This document shows, piece by piece, positions 44,379 through 57,239 of a DNA stretch of 64,000 bases; position 1 is the stretch's first letter, and every line of letters begins with the position of its first letter. The notes beneath the pieces are model-generated. The model saw only the letters and a program-made list of their open reading frames with translations, did no database searches and was not told where the DNA came from. The position numbers were made by a program, and so were the translations under genes. The DNA is from Macrobrachium rosenbergii (Eukaryota > Arthropoda > Malacostraca > Decapoda > Palaemonidae). The stretch lies in contig NC_089742.1 of NCBI RefSeq assembly GCF_040412425.1, positions 81,851,539 through 81,915,538 of the forward strand, in the 5' to 3' direction.

Positions 44379-47300
44379 TTTAAAAACTTGAACAAACAAA
44401 AACAAGAAGGATTCCCACGCCTCCAAGTGCCACACTAAGTAAATTATCTTACAATTCACCTAATAAAATAGTCTTGAATGTAATATCTCTCCCCCTCATG
44501 GGTTTGTAAGGTGCCTAGGTGAGACTGCCAAGGACATCAGTCACATAATCTAGAGGCTGGAGCCCCTTAGGCAAAGAAGACTATTTGAACCTCCTTAAGG
44601 GTGTGGAGACCACTGCCCCTAAGCCAAAAAACCTGCAAAGAACTGAGCATTACCACTTACTACAAACACTGAGAGGAGCTTATCACAGCGGAGGTAAACT
44701 AAAAAATCTGCAATCTACTAAATAGTGGATCCAACCTGAGAGATATCACTCAAATTATGCTAACCAAAGCTGATGGCCCACTCTTCCTCATAAACACCTG
44801 CACTGATCTTATAATACCCAACATCTATGCAACCCTGCAAGAGAAATCTTTCTCAGGATATACAGAACAGTCTCCAACCTCGAAACACAAGTGACTGCAT
44901 GGATTGGTCACATCTGAGCAGGTGCAGCTGTCAAGAGCAGTGTGGGCCACACAAATAGTTCTCTTGGCATTTCGACAAGACACAGCTGATCAGGGTCCAG
45001 CAGCTTCCTTTTTAACTGTGTGGCTAAATCTCAAACAGTTTTCACACTATGTAAGGGTACATGGACCACTCTGTCCTCACAAACTGCCCCAGGCATATGA
45101 GGTGAGATTGTCACCCAACACATTCCTATGGCACATTGATATATCTGGCTGACAGCAAGACAGCATGGCAAACAGCCCACTCATGTGCCTACCATGCCAA
45201 AATGCAGAGATGGAGGGAGACTGTACTGCCAAGTCTGCTGACATTTGACACCATATTTGTTCTGTTGCTCGTAAGTTTGACTGAATGTCCATCAACTGAT
45301 CTCTGAAAGCCAACAGTGTCAAGAGTGCTGCACTCATCATGAGAATGTTGATTACAGGTTAGAATCCTTTCGAGTTCACACCCAAAAGAAAAGAATTGCT
45401 CAGGAGTGTGGCCTACCTTACTTTCAATGTGTCTACAAACAGTAGCTACTCTAATGGGTGAAATTCAGCGGAACACCCACAACGAGGTTGGGGTCATCCA
45501 GTCACCAAAAGAGGTCACCCCTCACTTTTCTGATCAATTGAAATGGGAGTGCTGGAGGATCACCACTAGATGACCTGTGTTGCTTTGGGCATCACTGAAT
45601 TGAATGCATGTTGGTATGCCAATGATGCAAAAATTTCTCTAAAGAAAACAAGAAAACAACAAGGATTTGCCAGAGCCAAGCTGGTTGTTCCTTTTGGTAA
45701 AGGAACTGCATTGATAACTCCTGGAGAATGTTAATTTGCATGTCCACAGGATGGACTCTTGGTTTACTATGCTTCATGAGTTGTCTAGTAATGGGACTGT
45801 ACTTCTTACAATTTATCACAATCTCCAGACTAGGACAAAATGAGACACTGTCCCAATCCTCATGCAATTTAGCCTTGGATGATGCCAGGATCAGCCAATT
45901 GTTGATACTGTAAGATATGGATCCCAAACGAATGGACCTAAACTGTCACCAGCATGAATACCCATTTCAACACCTGTAGGGCAGTTGCTAGTCCAAAACA
46001 AAGCACTTTGGACTGATACGTTATCCCACTGTAAATGGAATAGAGGTACTTTTTTTTAGTCTTAATGGACAGGTATTCGAATTTAACAAAAGCACAAAGC
46101 TGCCCTCTCTAATAGAAACCTGTCCAGATTTTGATGAACAAACTCTTTCACGGAAGAGAGACTGATGGTCAGTCTACAGCTCTCGGCTTGCAGAGTAATC
46201 GTCTATGATTACCATCATGTCCTTCTCTAGCACTGTCTTCAGCTCTGTCAACATAACAAGAGATCTTAAACAGTTCTGGATAATAAGCATGAAACAGGAT
46301 CAGTTTGTGAGAGAGGAGAAAGTGGTGATCCTAAAGGGAAGCCTGTAGCCACTCAAAGGACAGACTACCCGAGGTTCTGGCCTGTCACTGCCATAGAGCC
46401 CAATGGTTGGACAAGCATCCACAAACTCAATGCAGTGGGAGAGGGAGATCACACATTTGGCAACCTCTTTCCTTCTCCTTATCTCTCTTTCTGGCAGAAG
46501 CCTGGCTAGGATGGTGAAAATGCCTGGAAGACTCCTGAACCCCTCCCAAGGGCCATACAAGAGGTGTGGCCTCTCCCAAAGCCCTATGTCGATAGTGTAT
46601 CCAGCGTTAAAGGTTTGACTGCATTATCTTGCACTGGTCCTGAGTCAGTTTTATTCTCCAACACTGCCTCAACCCTACTTTTCTTGAAGGCAGAATACAG
46701 TACCAATCCGTTTCACAAAGCGAAACCACTCTTGGTCAAACCATCCCTTGGAAAGAGACTATGAAGATCACTTTGCCTCTTCAAGATGAATTTTGCACAC
46801 TGTTGAGACAAAAGTTAACAGCCTCCCCCCCAACCTAAACAAGCAACGTTCACTGTCATGTTAAACCATATATCAAGTCACGATGCTGCTTGAGACAAAG
46901 CCATGGCAGCTGACTCCAGAGCTCCTCCTTTGGAAAAGAAATATATCCCCTCTGCATCATGAAGCTATTCCAAACAGGTTGTTCATCACACCGCAGACTG
47001 ACAGGTATACCTCTAGGGGGTAGGTTTCAGCCTCCTCCATTAAGTTACCAAAGAATCTAAATCATCCAGGACATCCCAAGCAAGTGGAGAGAAGGGCTGT
47101 CTAGAGAAGGTGCAGACTCTGTGGAAAAACTCAAGTGTGTTGGATAAAGGACACCAGGGGTCAAGAAATCCCTCAGGTCACTACTCCAAGACCCTGTTCT
47201 TGTGAATGAGCCCAATGATATCATGAAAATGCTTCTCTAACTCAGCTGTCGTGGGTCCACTTGCAAAGTAGAATCTGACAACAGATCAAGCTGGATCCTC

Positions 47301-48060
47301 TGGAGAAGCAGAGGGAGACAAAGTAGCCCGACACTGCCCACTGTTCAGAAGATCAAGACAAATATCTGGAACAAGTCACAGACATAAGAGCCATGGTCTG
47401 AAGATGGCAAGGGTGATGGAACTCTGTCAGTTTTACCACCCTTATATCTTGCCATAAAAGCAGAACCAGCCAGGTCAGCTCCACTACTTGAACAGGGCAA
47501 TCAGGTGGATGCAATGCCTGTCCCATGCAGAGCAACATTAAATGGTGCATGGGTCAGGGGCAACCATGCAAAAGGAAGATGATGAACAGCTTTCTTCATC
47601 CTCTTTCACCTCTGCTAAGACCACAATCAAGGCAGACATCCTCTAAGAGATAGGAGCAGGAACTTCCAGAGCAATTACAGTAGGAACAATGGAAGCAACA
47701 GAAACACTGCTAATAGCAGGAATATCCATTGTCACAAACTCAGAGCTGGGAGAGGAAGCCATGGCTGAAGCCAAATTTTCCATGAAGGTATACTGGAGGG
47801 ATCTCCAAAATGCCCAGAGATGGCCACAACACCTTTGCAGCTCCTTTGTATCCTGGGGATGCCTCAGGGTTGAACTAACAGAAAGACAGGCAAGAGGAAG
47901 GACAGCAGACTCCCAGCTACAGTATACCCACACAGGGAGTGCCATTTAAGTCATTGTCTTGTTGGGGGAGGTGGGGGGGCTGTATTAAGTAGCAGTTGAG
48001 TCTGAAGTAGGCACAGTACAGGGAAGGGATGATATCAGCAGCATATTGCTCTCACATGAC
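44379..48060 (-). mobile_element. Heavily decayed DIRS-like copy F5
   Basis: Recombinase-like DNA at about 44400-44950 parallels F7 at 60.98-61.8 kb (CTTAAGGGTGTGGAGACCAC versus CCAGGAGCATGGAGATCTCC). RT remnant at 45592-45930, with gag-like sequence toward 48 kb. Few frames exceed 100 codons. F5 and F7 form a subfamily distinct from F1, F4 and F6. Confidence 0.6.
45592..45930 (-). pseudogene. RT fragment of F5 with lost catalytic aspartates
   Basis: A 111-codon frame reads SYSINNWLILASSKAKLHED, then EIVINCKKYSPI and PAWLWQILVVFLFSLEKFLH. The layout matches the YLDDWL box onward, but the Asp pair is Asn-Asn, so polymerase activity is lost even where the frame is open. Confidence 0.8.
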
Positions 48061-48075
48061 ACTCCCAAGCCTGTA

Positions 48076-48237
48076 CAGGCAGTCCCTGGGTTGTATCTGC
48101 TTATGGCAAATCCATACTTTCAGTGTTTTTTCAAATATATTCATAAAAAAAATCGGGCACCATTTTCGGGTTACACCGATTGCTGGCTTACAGCAGGTCA
48201 CTGGAACAGAACCTTGGCCGTAACCCGGTGACTGCCT
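48076..48237. mobile_element. MITE of the CAGGCAGTC family, short copy M6
   Basis: Left CAGGCAGTCCCTGGGTTGTA, right CGTAACCCGGTGACTGCCTA, with TA on both sides. The interior differs from the longer copies. Confidence 0.8.
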
Positions 48238-48914
48238 ATAAGGAGGGTTAGAGCCAAGGACATCCATCTGCAAATTATCGGCTGAAACAACTTACGCAAT
48301 GAGCCATTCTTTGATGTTGCCTAGAAGTGACCTACAAATACATTTCCCTACCACTATGGCCATACAACCCTACCACATCAAGAGCAGGTGTGACTAAAGC
48401 ACAATCAACCTCTGAGATTAGAACACTAAATGTACACACATCTAATGAGTGGGAGAGTGGATATATTGTATGATTATGACTCACCGGAAGGGTAATACAG
48501 CCAAGGAACTGATATGACTTCAAACTTTCATACAGTGGTGCAAGTAGGGAAGGAAGAAATGCCATTAATACTGTTCTGTCTGGAGACCTTAAAAATGGCA
48601 TTCCAGTACAGTAGCACCTCATCTTCACACATGCTTTTGGGGGTCTGGCTTTCTGATGAGTAACAAAAGACCCTATACTATAGCCTGGACTTGAATATTT
48701 TCCAAATATCTTACAGCTAACAATTCCAAATAGTTCCTAACCTAAACTAACCCATACTTTACACCTAAAATTAAATATAAAAACTGAATGGTAGCATAGC
48801 AAAAAATAATCATAAAGTAACTGATAAGTACAGATGTCGATTAAGTTTATGTGTTACTAGATGCAAAAGAAGGATGAAAGGACCATGAGGCTATGTATGG
48901 AAGAATGCAATGTT
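48238..48914. other. No gene or named repeat identified
   Basis: AT-rich sequence with only short open frames. May be part of an ATAD5-like intron. Confidence 0.4.
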
Positions 48915-49340
48915 AAGTGTGTATGTCCCCCAAACAGGATGTTCTGAGGAAGTGAAAGAGTTTTTGGGTGGACTTGAATGAGAAAATGGAATCAACTGAA
49001 GGGAACCTAAATGGGCACGTCAACTGAAGTAATGATGCTAGAAGTTGCATCCAAGGAGGACATGGATACAATGACCGAAATAAAGAAAAGCGTTTGACCA
49101 AGGAATAATGAACTCCTGATTGAGTATGAGAGTGCTGCAAGATCTACTTAAATTGACTACATCTTGTTGAGTAGAATAGAGTTTGAGAAGCTGAAGAACT
49201 ACAAAGTCTCACCCCTGAAAATCTTGTAGTTGCAAAACATCAGTTTGTAGTTATGAACTTTCAGCTGAGAATAATATGACCCAAGATGTAAATATAAGGG
49301 CATAAGAAAAGCAAGTGGTTAAACTAAAAGTGCCTGACCT
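48915..49340 (+). pseudogene. RTE-type LINE endonuclease remnant
   Basis: In shifting plus-strand frames the text reads YVPQTGCSEEVKE-like, FW.DLNEKMESTEGNLNGHVN, HGYNDRNKEK, then RVEFEKLKNYKV and PENLVVAKHQFVVMNFQLR. This is the order of the exonuclease/endonuclease/phosphatase domain of RTE and craniofacial-development-protein-2-like proteins (family knowledge). Several stops; no RT attached. Inserted in reverse orientation relative to the ATAD5-like exon. Confidence 0.72.
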
Positions 49341-49833
49341 TGGGTGGCACCACAGAAGTAAATAATAAAGAAATACATACACAGAATAGGACTATTACAA
49401 AACTTTGGCTGGGCAAAATTTAGATATAATAAAAGAAAATTAAATCATTTTAAGTAATGCACATAATCACAGAATTGCCTCACTTTTTACTTAATGCTGT
49501 AATGCCAAACTTTTGGAAAACATTAATATAACTTAAAATGATAAAGGCTGCAATGAGAAATAACAACAGTGCTCTGGCTATACTAGAATTAAGTACATCA
49601 CAATACTCTCCTAGATAGACAGAGGACTAACTTGGTGTAAACAATGCTTTGCTCACCTGTAAGTATGACATCAGCACTAAGCTCTCCATGCCTACCAGTT
49701 TAGTACAATAAAGAAAGAACATTGTTTGTTACACAGATGCAAATCAATTATCTTAACTACAACACTGTCACACAGAATACTCCAGATTAGTAATAAAAAA
49801 TATTTCTAATATGTAACAAAAATAAAAACACAC
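49341..49833. other. Presumed intron sequence, no feature identified
   Basis: AT-rich DNA directly downstream (in minus-strand sense) of the donor at 49833. Contains no ORF or repeat that I recognise. Confidence 0.45.
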
Positions 49834-52800
49834 CTGGACTTTTTAGCTGCTTGCTGACTGGTCTGTTCCATATTCTCCTTATCATCATTTGCATCTTCAG
49901 CTGCTTCTGTTACCCTTTTTGGAAACAACTTTCTTTTCATTTCTTTGTCATGAATCACATCACTGAAAGGCGAAGTTTCACCAGCAACAATCTCAGCTGA
50001 ATTATTCTTATTCAGAGGAGCTTTACTTTTCCCAACATTTTCAAGTTCATTACCCAAGTCACAATATTCATCAAGTTTATCACTCTTACCAGATACTTTT
50101 CCATCTTTATCTTTTGACAAGTCATTTAAAACTTGTTTTTTCTGGCTTTTCTTCTTCTTCCTTCCAGGTTTGTTACTGTCCACCTTTCTTTCTGATCTTA
50201 CTTCCTTTATTTTATTCACCATTAACTTGGGTTGCCCATTCTTCCCTCCTTGCTTTTTCTTTGAAAGTTTCTTGCTCTTACCCTTCACTGTAGTGATTCC
50301 TTTTACAGAAATTTTCCCTACAGTAATATCCTGCCAAATATCATCTACTTCTTTCTTCTTGTCCCTTTTTGTACTACATTCTGAAGTGTCCTGAGGTGAT
50401 TCTTTAGATTTCTTGCAAGTTTTACTTGGCTTACTTACAGACCCATCATTTGTGTTTTCTCTCTTCAAAGTATCAATTATATGCATCTCCTTAATATTTT
50501 CTGGGGCACTGTCACTAACATGAGCTTGGCTTGGTTTATTGTCCTTTATAGTACAAATTTCAGCATTTAGGCTAGCTTTCTTCATCCCCTTACCTTTCAT
50601 ATCTTTCCTGACATTTTCAATGCCAGGGATCTTTTTGGGGGAATTTACCTGAATTTGCTCAAGCAGCTCAATCTTATTAAAATCCTCTAATTCTTTTTTT
50701 AATCTTCGAGACGAACGCCTGACCTGTGTTTTCTCTTTGTTCTGTGGGATACCACCACATGTTCCAGCTCGTAAACTTGTCCTGGACTTCTTATTTGGGG
50801 AATAGCCTTCACATGGTGCATGAACATCTGCTTTAATGGTTATGACAGATTTACTCCTTTCAACAGCTTTTTCTTCCTTACTCATCTTTTTGAAGAAAGT
50901 GGCTATATTACCTTTTTTTGAGATTGGTAAACTATCTCCATTTGATTTTTCATCCTTGCTGCAGTCTGCACCATAGTCATCACCTTCACCTTTACTCTCT
51001 GTTTTTACAGGGTATTTATCATTACAGTTATTCCTACTGTTGTTGTCTTCATCATCCCATTCCATACTCTTGCCTTTCTTTCTTCTCTTTTTTGGAGGGC
51101 TGGTCAAAGCAACAGAGAAATCCTCTTCAATGGGAGGTTCATTAACTCTATCTTGCATTTTTTCACACAAAAATGCTTTTTCTCCAACTGATTTATCAGC
51201 TTTGCCTTCTTCTAATGTGGCTGTGTACTTGGTATCACTGGTGCTCAAATTTCTTACCCTTCTCAACATCAAGGTCAAACTTTTTTCACCTGAGCTGATA
51301 CTTTCAACTGTTTTGTGGGGACTTGTAACAACTTTGTCATTAAGTTTTTCTTCTTCATTATTAATTTCAGATGTACTTGCGTCACTACATTCAGTTTCAT
51401 CCTTCATCTTATTCAGTGCACCACTATCAGACATATCAGATTTAGAAAAGCTACCTACTTTCATGCTGTTTTTTTTCCGTCGATTTCCAGAAACCTCTAC
51501 AGGGGTTCCAGACGAAACACCTTCATCTGAAGATGTGTAATCTCTCTTTCCACCTTCATCCATGACTGAACAACTGCTGCATTCTCCTTTCACTTCAATT
51601 TCTTTCCCTTTTCCAACTAAACAATTCTTTGCATTCAAAATGCTAGACTTACTTTTATCAGGCCGATGATCACTGAGGTTTTTTGGTTCCTTGCATTTGC
51701 TGATGTCTTGAACATAAGAAACAGACATGACCGGTGTTTGATCCTCAACTACTTTCTTACTACTAACTTCTATTTCACCACAGCTTATATCAGTCACACT
51801 GTGACCCTCAGACAAAATTCCACCTTGGGAAATTTGATCTTCGTCCTCAGTACTACTGTCTTCACTCTCTATTATCCTACGTCTTCTTTTTGATCGCTTC
51901 TTTTTCTTGGGAGTTCCTTCAAAATCATTGAGGGATGAATCAAGATCACAACTAAAGCTCTTCTTTCTTTTTCTTCCTCTCTTACCAGGCGGGTATTCAT
52001 CATATTTCCCAGCTTTTCTCTTTTGTATCTTGAGGTGTTTTAACTCTACAGTGCATGTATCCTCATCCACCAATTCATCTTTTTTCTCCACAGTCTTTTT
52101 GTTCATTTTATGTCTATTTGTCATCAAAAGGGTGAAAGCATTACCAATTACTGCAGGTGGTGTTGTCTGTACCTTTGCTACACTTGCAGCTGCTCTATTT
52201 TGTGAAGTTTGTGGAGCTACCAGTTCGATGCAATCTTCATCAGTGGATACATCACTGGCGGGTCTGTCAACTTCAATAAAATCTTTTCTAGTTCCAGAAT
52301 CTAAACAAGACCTATTTTTAATTCTGTTACTTGGTTCAATACTATCAAGGTCTTCATTCCTGCTATACTTACTAATGCTTTGTTCAGAACTGATAAAACC
52401 ACTTTCATCCTCTTTACTCTTACCTCTAAATTTACCACCACCAACAAATTCTGTCTTGCCCTGACTCTGTTCAGTACTGACAAAATCATCATCTTTATCG
52501 AGTATTCCAGTAACACTCCTGCTAGTTTTTGAGCCTTTTGCACTAAACACTTCACTACCCTTATGTGATTTAGATCTTTTCCTAGGAGATTTTTTCTTTT
52601 TCAATGGAGAATTTTCAGTGTCCATACACTGTGTTTTCTTGCTGCCCTTGGTTGACTGAAGATCCAATGCCATCAAATCTACCTCATCATTTTTTTTGGA
52701 TACTTGTGAACTTCCATGAAGTAATTTACTTTGCTTTTCACTTTTATTTCCAGATTCTTCATTGTTCATTAATTCTTCTTCAGCCATTTTCTTTAGAACT

Positions 52801-53273
52801 TCATTTTGCTTGTCTCTATTTGCCATCATAAATACAAAAATATTTTTATGTTTCGTCACACTTTTATCCAAACTTGCATGCAATTTTTCATCACTACCAT
52901 CTACTCTCTTACTGGATTTCAATTCAAAATCTTCACTTTCATCTGATAGTGTTTCTGTAACAGCACTCCCTGTTCCATGGCATCCTACTCCAAGATGTAA
53001 ACTTTTATTTGTCTTTTTGATGTTAACTGTGACTTGACTTCCATCTCCCAATTGCTTTTTTGTTACATTACCTGGAATATCACCTGTAATTTTCCCATTT
53101 TTTCTTTCAGTGCTTTTGACAATTTTCTCTTCCACCTTGTAAACGTCTGAATCATTACATCTGTTCAATGCAGCATCAGCCACCTTTAATTTTGACTTTG
53201 ACGCAGTCACACCCTTTTTTGTGAAATAATTCAGAATGCTCCCTTTCTCTATCTTCTGCTGAGAAGATATTTC
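49834..53273 (-). CDS. ATAD5-like: Large internal exon, probable ATAD5/ELG1 N-terminal region
   Basis: One open frame of 1146 codons with acceptor TTTTCAG at 53280-53274 and donor CAG|GTGTGT at 49834/49833. The apparent GTG start at 53210 is not real: 21 more codons precede it. Those include GSILNYFTKKG, similar to a PCNA-interacting box and to the SNILDYF segment I recall near the N-terminus of ATAD5. Around 50800-50900, NIATFFKKMSKEEKAVERSK then SVITIKADVHAP resembles the second conserved ATAD5 block before its AAA+ domain. The rest is Lys/Ser/Glu-rich, disordered and nuclear-looking, with many KKKK/KRRR clusters. ATAD5 unloads PCNA from chromatin. The AAA+ exons are not found leftward, perhaps separated by transposon-filled introns. 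Call is inference from motif order; coding status is firm. Confidence 0.72.
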
Positions 53274-53636
53274 CTGAAAAGAAAATATATCATTATATTT
53301 TTATTTAACTGAAAATACAAATCTTAAGACTGTTTCATAGATACATTCCTGTAACTTTTACCTACCCCAAATCACACTGCATATGCAAACAATGTTGAGG
53401 GGACACTAAACAAATAAAAAACAATGATTATACAAAAGTGAGACAATTCCAGATTAAATAAGTCCAAAGCTAATCTGTCAAACCCTATTATTTCTTGATT
53501 AATGTAAAACAGATTATTGATGTGTATCAATAAATGGGAGGGGCAGATTCACTAAACTACCTCTTCCCATTCATCATTTATTAAAAATTTTTCAACTGTT
53601 CAAACAAATTACATATTTACTTTTGGCAAACAGCTA
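53274..53636. other. Intron flank, no feature identified
   Basis: AT-rich sequence upstream of the exon's acceptor; contains the acceptor pyrimidine tract but nothing else recognisable. Confidence 0.5.
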
Positions 53637-53920
53637 CAGGCAGTCCCTGGTTATCGGTGGGCTCGGGTACTGGAGATACAGTTTTATGGGGCTTGTCTAG
53701 TGATGAAAATCTGTGATTTTCTGTGCCAAAAATCGCAGATTTCCGCTCATCGGCACCGGTAATCAGGTATTGGCACTGATATATACCTAACAGAGGTGCT
53801 GATCTCCACTTATTGGCACCGATAAGCACCAAAAATCGTCGATTTTCAGTTATCAACGATTTTTGTTTATCGTCACGCCATCAGAACAGAACCCCCGCCA
53901 ATAACCGGGGACTGACTGAC
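53637..53920. mobile_element. MITE of the CAGGCAGTC family, copy M5
   Basis: Left CAGGCAGTCCCTGGTTATCG, right CAATAACCGGGGACTGACTG. Interior matches M4 (GTTTTATGGGGCTTGTCTAG). Confidence 0.85.
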
Positions 53921-55289
53921 TAGTTTATCAATGTCAATCCATTTTTATATCAGATTCTATGTGAAAAAGGTTACTCCCAGCTTATCAGCTACTCAGGATA
54001 GACACAACTAACTCCAGTTTATCATCACCATTAGATTCTATGTTAACAGTGTTACTGCCAGCTTTTCAGCAATCTCACCATACCAGGGATCACAATCAAT
54101 CTTCCCTTAGGACCTACTATTTATGTGAAATTTCATATCTATCTCCCTCGCAGCACATTAGTAGCACATCCTGTTCATGAACATAATTACCAGTGTTCAG
54201 TTTTTGAATCTTACAAATCGGGACAATATGAGAGCATTGCCTAAAATCTTGTATGCCCCTAATGACCAAAGCAGCAAATTACGTCCTAGCTGTCAGTCAA
54301 CTTTTGTGGGTCACAAGTGAGAGAGAGAGAGAGAGAGAGAGAGCAGCAGCATTCAGTACTCTGTCACAATGTAAACCACCAAAACAGGAAGGCTTCTCTG
54401 AGGTAATCATCAAATCACAGGGCTCAAACCATTCACTAGATATTCTAGGGTTCCATTAAGCATTACTGTTCACAATGTGCATAAAACTAATGCTATAATG
54501 ATTTTTCATAAAAAATCTAATAATAAATATGAAATAGTACTTTAGTAATTATAATTTAGTATAATTTATTGAAATCATAAAGAATTTATTGAATTCATCT
54601 CCCTGCATAATTAGATTTTGTTCAGAAATCTAAGTATGGAACCCCTTGAGAATCTCTGCTTTAGACTTATGGTATCTACAGTATTTGAATTATTTACATA
54701 CAACCATAGTAAATAAAATATTTTCCAATATAGTAGATGTATAGCATTTCATCTCAGTGTCTTTAGCAAGTCATCTCTATATCTCTATAAAATAAACACA
54801 AAGCAAGTGTATTTTCTTGAGCTACAAATTGGCTGAGCAAGCTGATTAAAGGATAATGGAACATCTGAGGTTTAATGGCAGTGCAATCAACAACAATTTG
54901 GACATAAAAGAGTAAAGTGGCAGATTTGATGGGAAAACATTATGTGGTTTGAAGATTAACATCAACATACCATATTCTAAAGCATAATACTTAATAAGGT
55001 GGAAACTAAAACCTTTTTCAGTTATGTGATAAATAAACATTAAGACATGGAAGCATTCGTATCCGGCCAGTCACATGGGTGAATATTCAATACGATGATC
55101 AGTGATAAGGCAACATTCATCATTAAGAAGTTTAACCAGACTGGAGTCCAAATACTTGGCTATCAAATGCCCTGCTCAAACACTTTGTCTTTAATTCTAC
55201 GATGAAAACCTTTAAGAAACAAAATTGCATTTCTTAAAAAATTTTACAACTGGACATGTAAAAAATCATTAAGATTCTGACAAATATAA
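53921..55289. other. Gene-poor AT-rich stretch with a short GA tract
   Basis: No gene recognised. A (GA)n microsatellite is at 54319-54343. Possibly intronic to the ATAD5-like gene, whose 5' exons should lie to the right. Confidence 0.5.
54319..54343. repeat. (GA)n microsatellite, short
   Basis: About 12 GA units between the two MITE/DIRS-rich zones. Confidence 0.95.
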
Positions 55290-56159
55290 CATTTTTATAA
55301 TAAAACAAGGTTTTATTATAATTACATAGCTATTAGTTTCTACTTTTAATGGCAGCCTTTAATTTGAAATTCACAGTAATGCTCTACTGTTTTGGTGTAG
55401 GTAAGTGCCCCGCCCATTTCAGGGGGGGGGGGAAGTATAGGTACAACATAGCTGAAGAGCTCAGTTCATTTATGCTCATGTCCATGTGTGGGGAGGAGGG
55501 AGGGCTCCAATCATGGAATTTCTTGGCATGTATATATAAAAGACCTTATTTTATTATGAAGTATAATTTTTATATATGTAACTTCTCAAGTAATTACATA
55601 GCTGAATACCACATTGACAGGTGGGGGATTCATGGACATGTACTACTCAAAAACATTTATAAATGAAAATGAATTTGAAATACATAAAAAAGCTAGCATT
55701 GCAGAAATGGTTGTTGTAACTTTACCTGGTGAGAGCACTACAGCAGGAAGATGCTGCCCCTTGGTTGTTGCTTAGCCTATCTTGATCCATAGGGACATGA
55801 CCAGCAATATCAGGAGTTGTTCCACTTTAAGTGGGAGCTCTGCTGTCAGGGAGTACTCCTATGACTGCCAAAGCAAAACAATACAAGTACCCTTGCCCTG
55901 GGCATGGTATAGTAAAAACCAAAACCATATAAATTTGTTACCTGTACACCAAATTAAAAACAATACCCATCCATTAAAAGAAAAGATTGGTGGGTACTCC
56001 AGTACCAAATACCCTCAGGCTTCCCAAAACTCGACAACCTTACACAAGGTGAGATGATAGAGGAAATAGAAGTAGCACTTCTACCCCTCGTTCCCTAGTG
56101 TCATGCCAGCCACGGATAAAGGACCTAAAGTACTGTAGTCTTCGAATGCTGTTCCCACA

Positions 56160-57200
56160 TCGCGTAAGTAGTGGTTGGCGAAAACTGATCAACACTTCCA
56201 ATAAGTCGATAGAATGATTGCAGAAAGGGAAAGATTACGCTTAAAAGCCAACGACGTGGCTACTGCTCAAATGTCATGGGCTTTTACTTTAAACAAGAGT
56301 AAGGCATCTTCCTGAATACCCAAGTGAGACTCAATAGTTACATCTCTCAGAAAGGAGAGAGCATTCTTGGAGAGGACGTGATGGGTTTTTGACTGAACAT
56401 CAGAAGATACAAAAATCCCCTCTCATTTCCTTGGTTCCCTCGAGGTAGTGTTTTAACGCTCTCACTCGGCATAACACTCTCTCTTGGTCCGAAGGTCCAA
56501 GTATCCCTGTATGGCTCTTGATAATGAATGATCGAGGCCATGGGTTGGAAGGGTTTACGTTCTTCGCTAAGAACCCTAGGATGAATGTGCATACTGCATC
56601 TTCTTGAGAAGCCACCTTGCTTATCCAGAGCTTGTAACTCAATGATCCTTTTTGCTGTGGCCAAAGCAACCAAAAAAAGTTTCCTAGATAAATCCCTGAA
56701 TGATTAAGTGTGAAGTGGCTCAAAAGGGGGACCTGAAAGCCAACGTAACACCAAGTCCCAGTTCCAAGAAACTGAGGTTTGCATTTTCTCTTTCAAGGTG
56801 TCAAAAGACTTAATTAAATCAGATATATCTAAACCTCTATGTTTGAATACTGAATTCAGCAAAGAACTGCAGCCTTTGACTGTGGATGATGAACCCTGAA
56901 ACATCCTCAGATAAAGTAAAAATCTGCTAGTTGGACTAAAGAGGTCCCAGATGAAATACCACCCACTTAGCCTGGTAGTTTGGTAGAAAAGTCGTGTCAA
57001 CATTTAGCAATAGCGTTTGCAACCTCTCTTGAAAAACCTTGCACTCTGACAATCTTCCTGACAGTCTGAAGCCTGTCAGAGCGAGAGTGGACAATCCTTG
57101 AAGGAACCTCTTGAAATGAGGTTGTTTGAGCAGATTTTGTTTTTGTGGAAAGAGCCTTGGAAAGTCTGCGTCGGAGAACACTGTTAGGTTTGGGTTCATC
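56160..57200 (-). pseudogene. Tyrosine recombinase of F6, catalytic Arg turned to stop
   Basis: N-terminal text TLALTGFRLSGRLSECKVFQ, then FKHRGLDISDLIKSFDTL, WDLVLRWLSGPPFEPL and the catalytic LVALATAKRIIELQAL (Arg present). In the His-x-x-Arg box, near 56255, KAHDI is followed by TGA where CGA is expected, then AVATSLAFKRNLSLSAI and SVFANHYLR (the Tyr block). A second TGA precedes SVFANHY. Both fit CpG decay. Frameshifts near 56690 and 56940. Confidence 0.85.
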
Positions 57201-57239
57201 TAATGTAGTGACTCTCCTACAAGAAATCTTCCTTCGAGC

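Noticed and set aside
45728..45913. Plus-strand frame opposite the F5 RT
   Set aside because: Shadow of the minus-strand RT frame.
51040..52464. Plus-strand frames of 166 and 185 codons opposite the ATAD5-like exon
   Set aside because: Antisense shadows rich in Ser/Leu/Phe, produced by Lys/Glu/Asp codons on the other strand.
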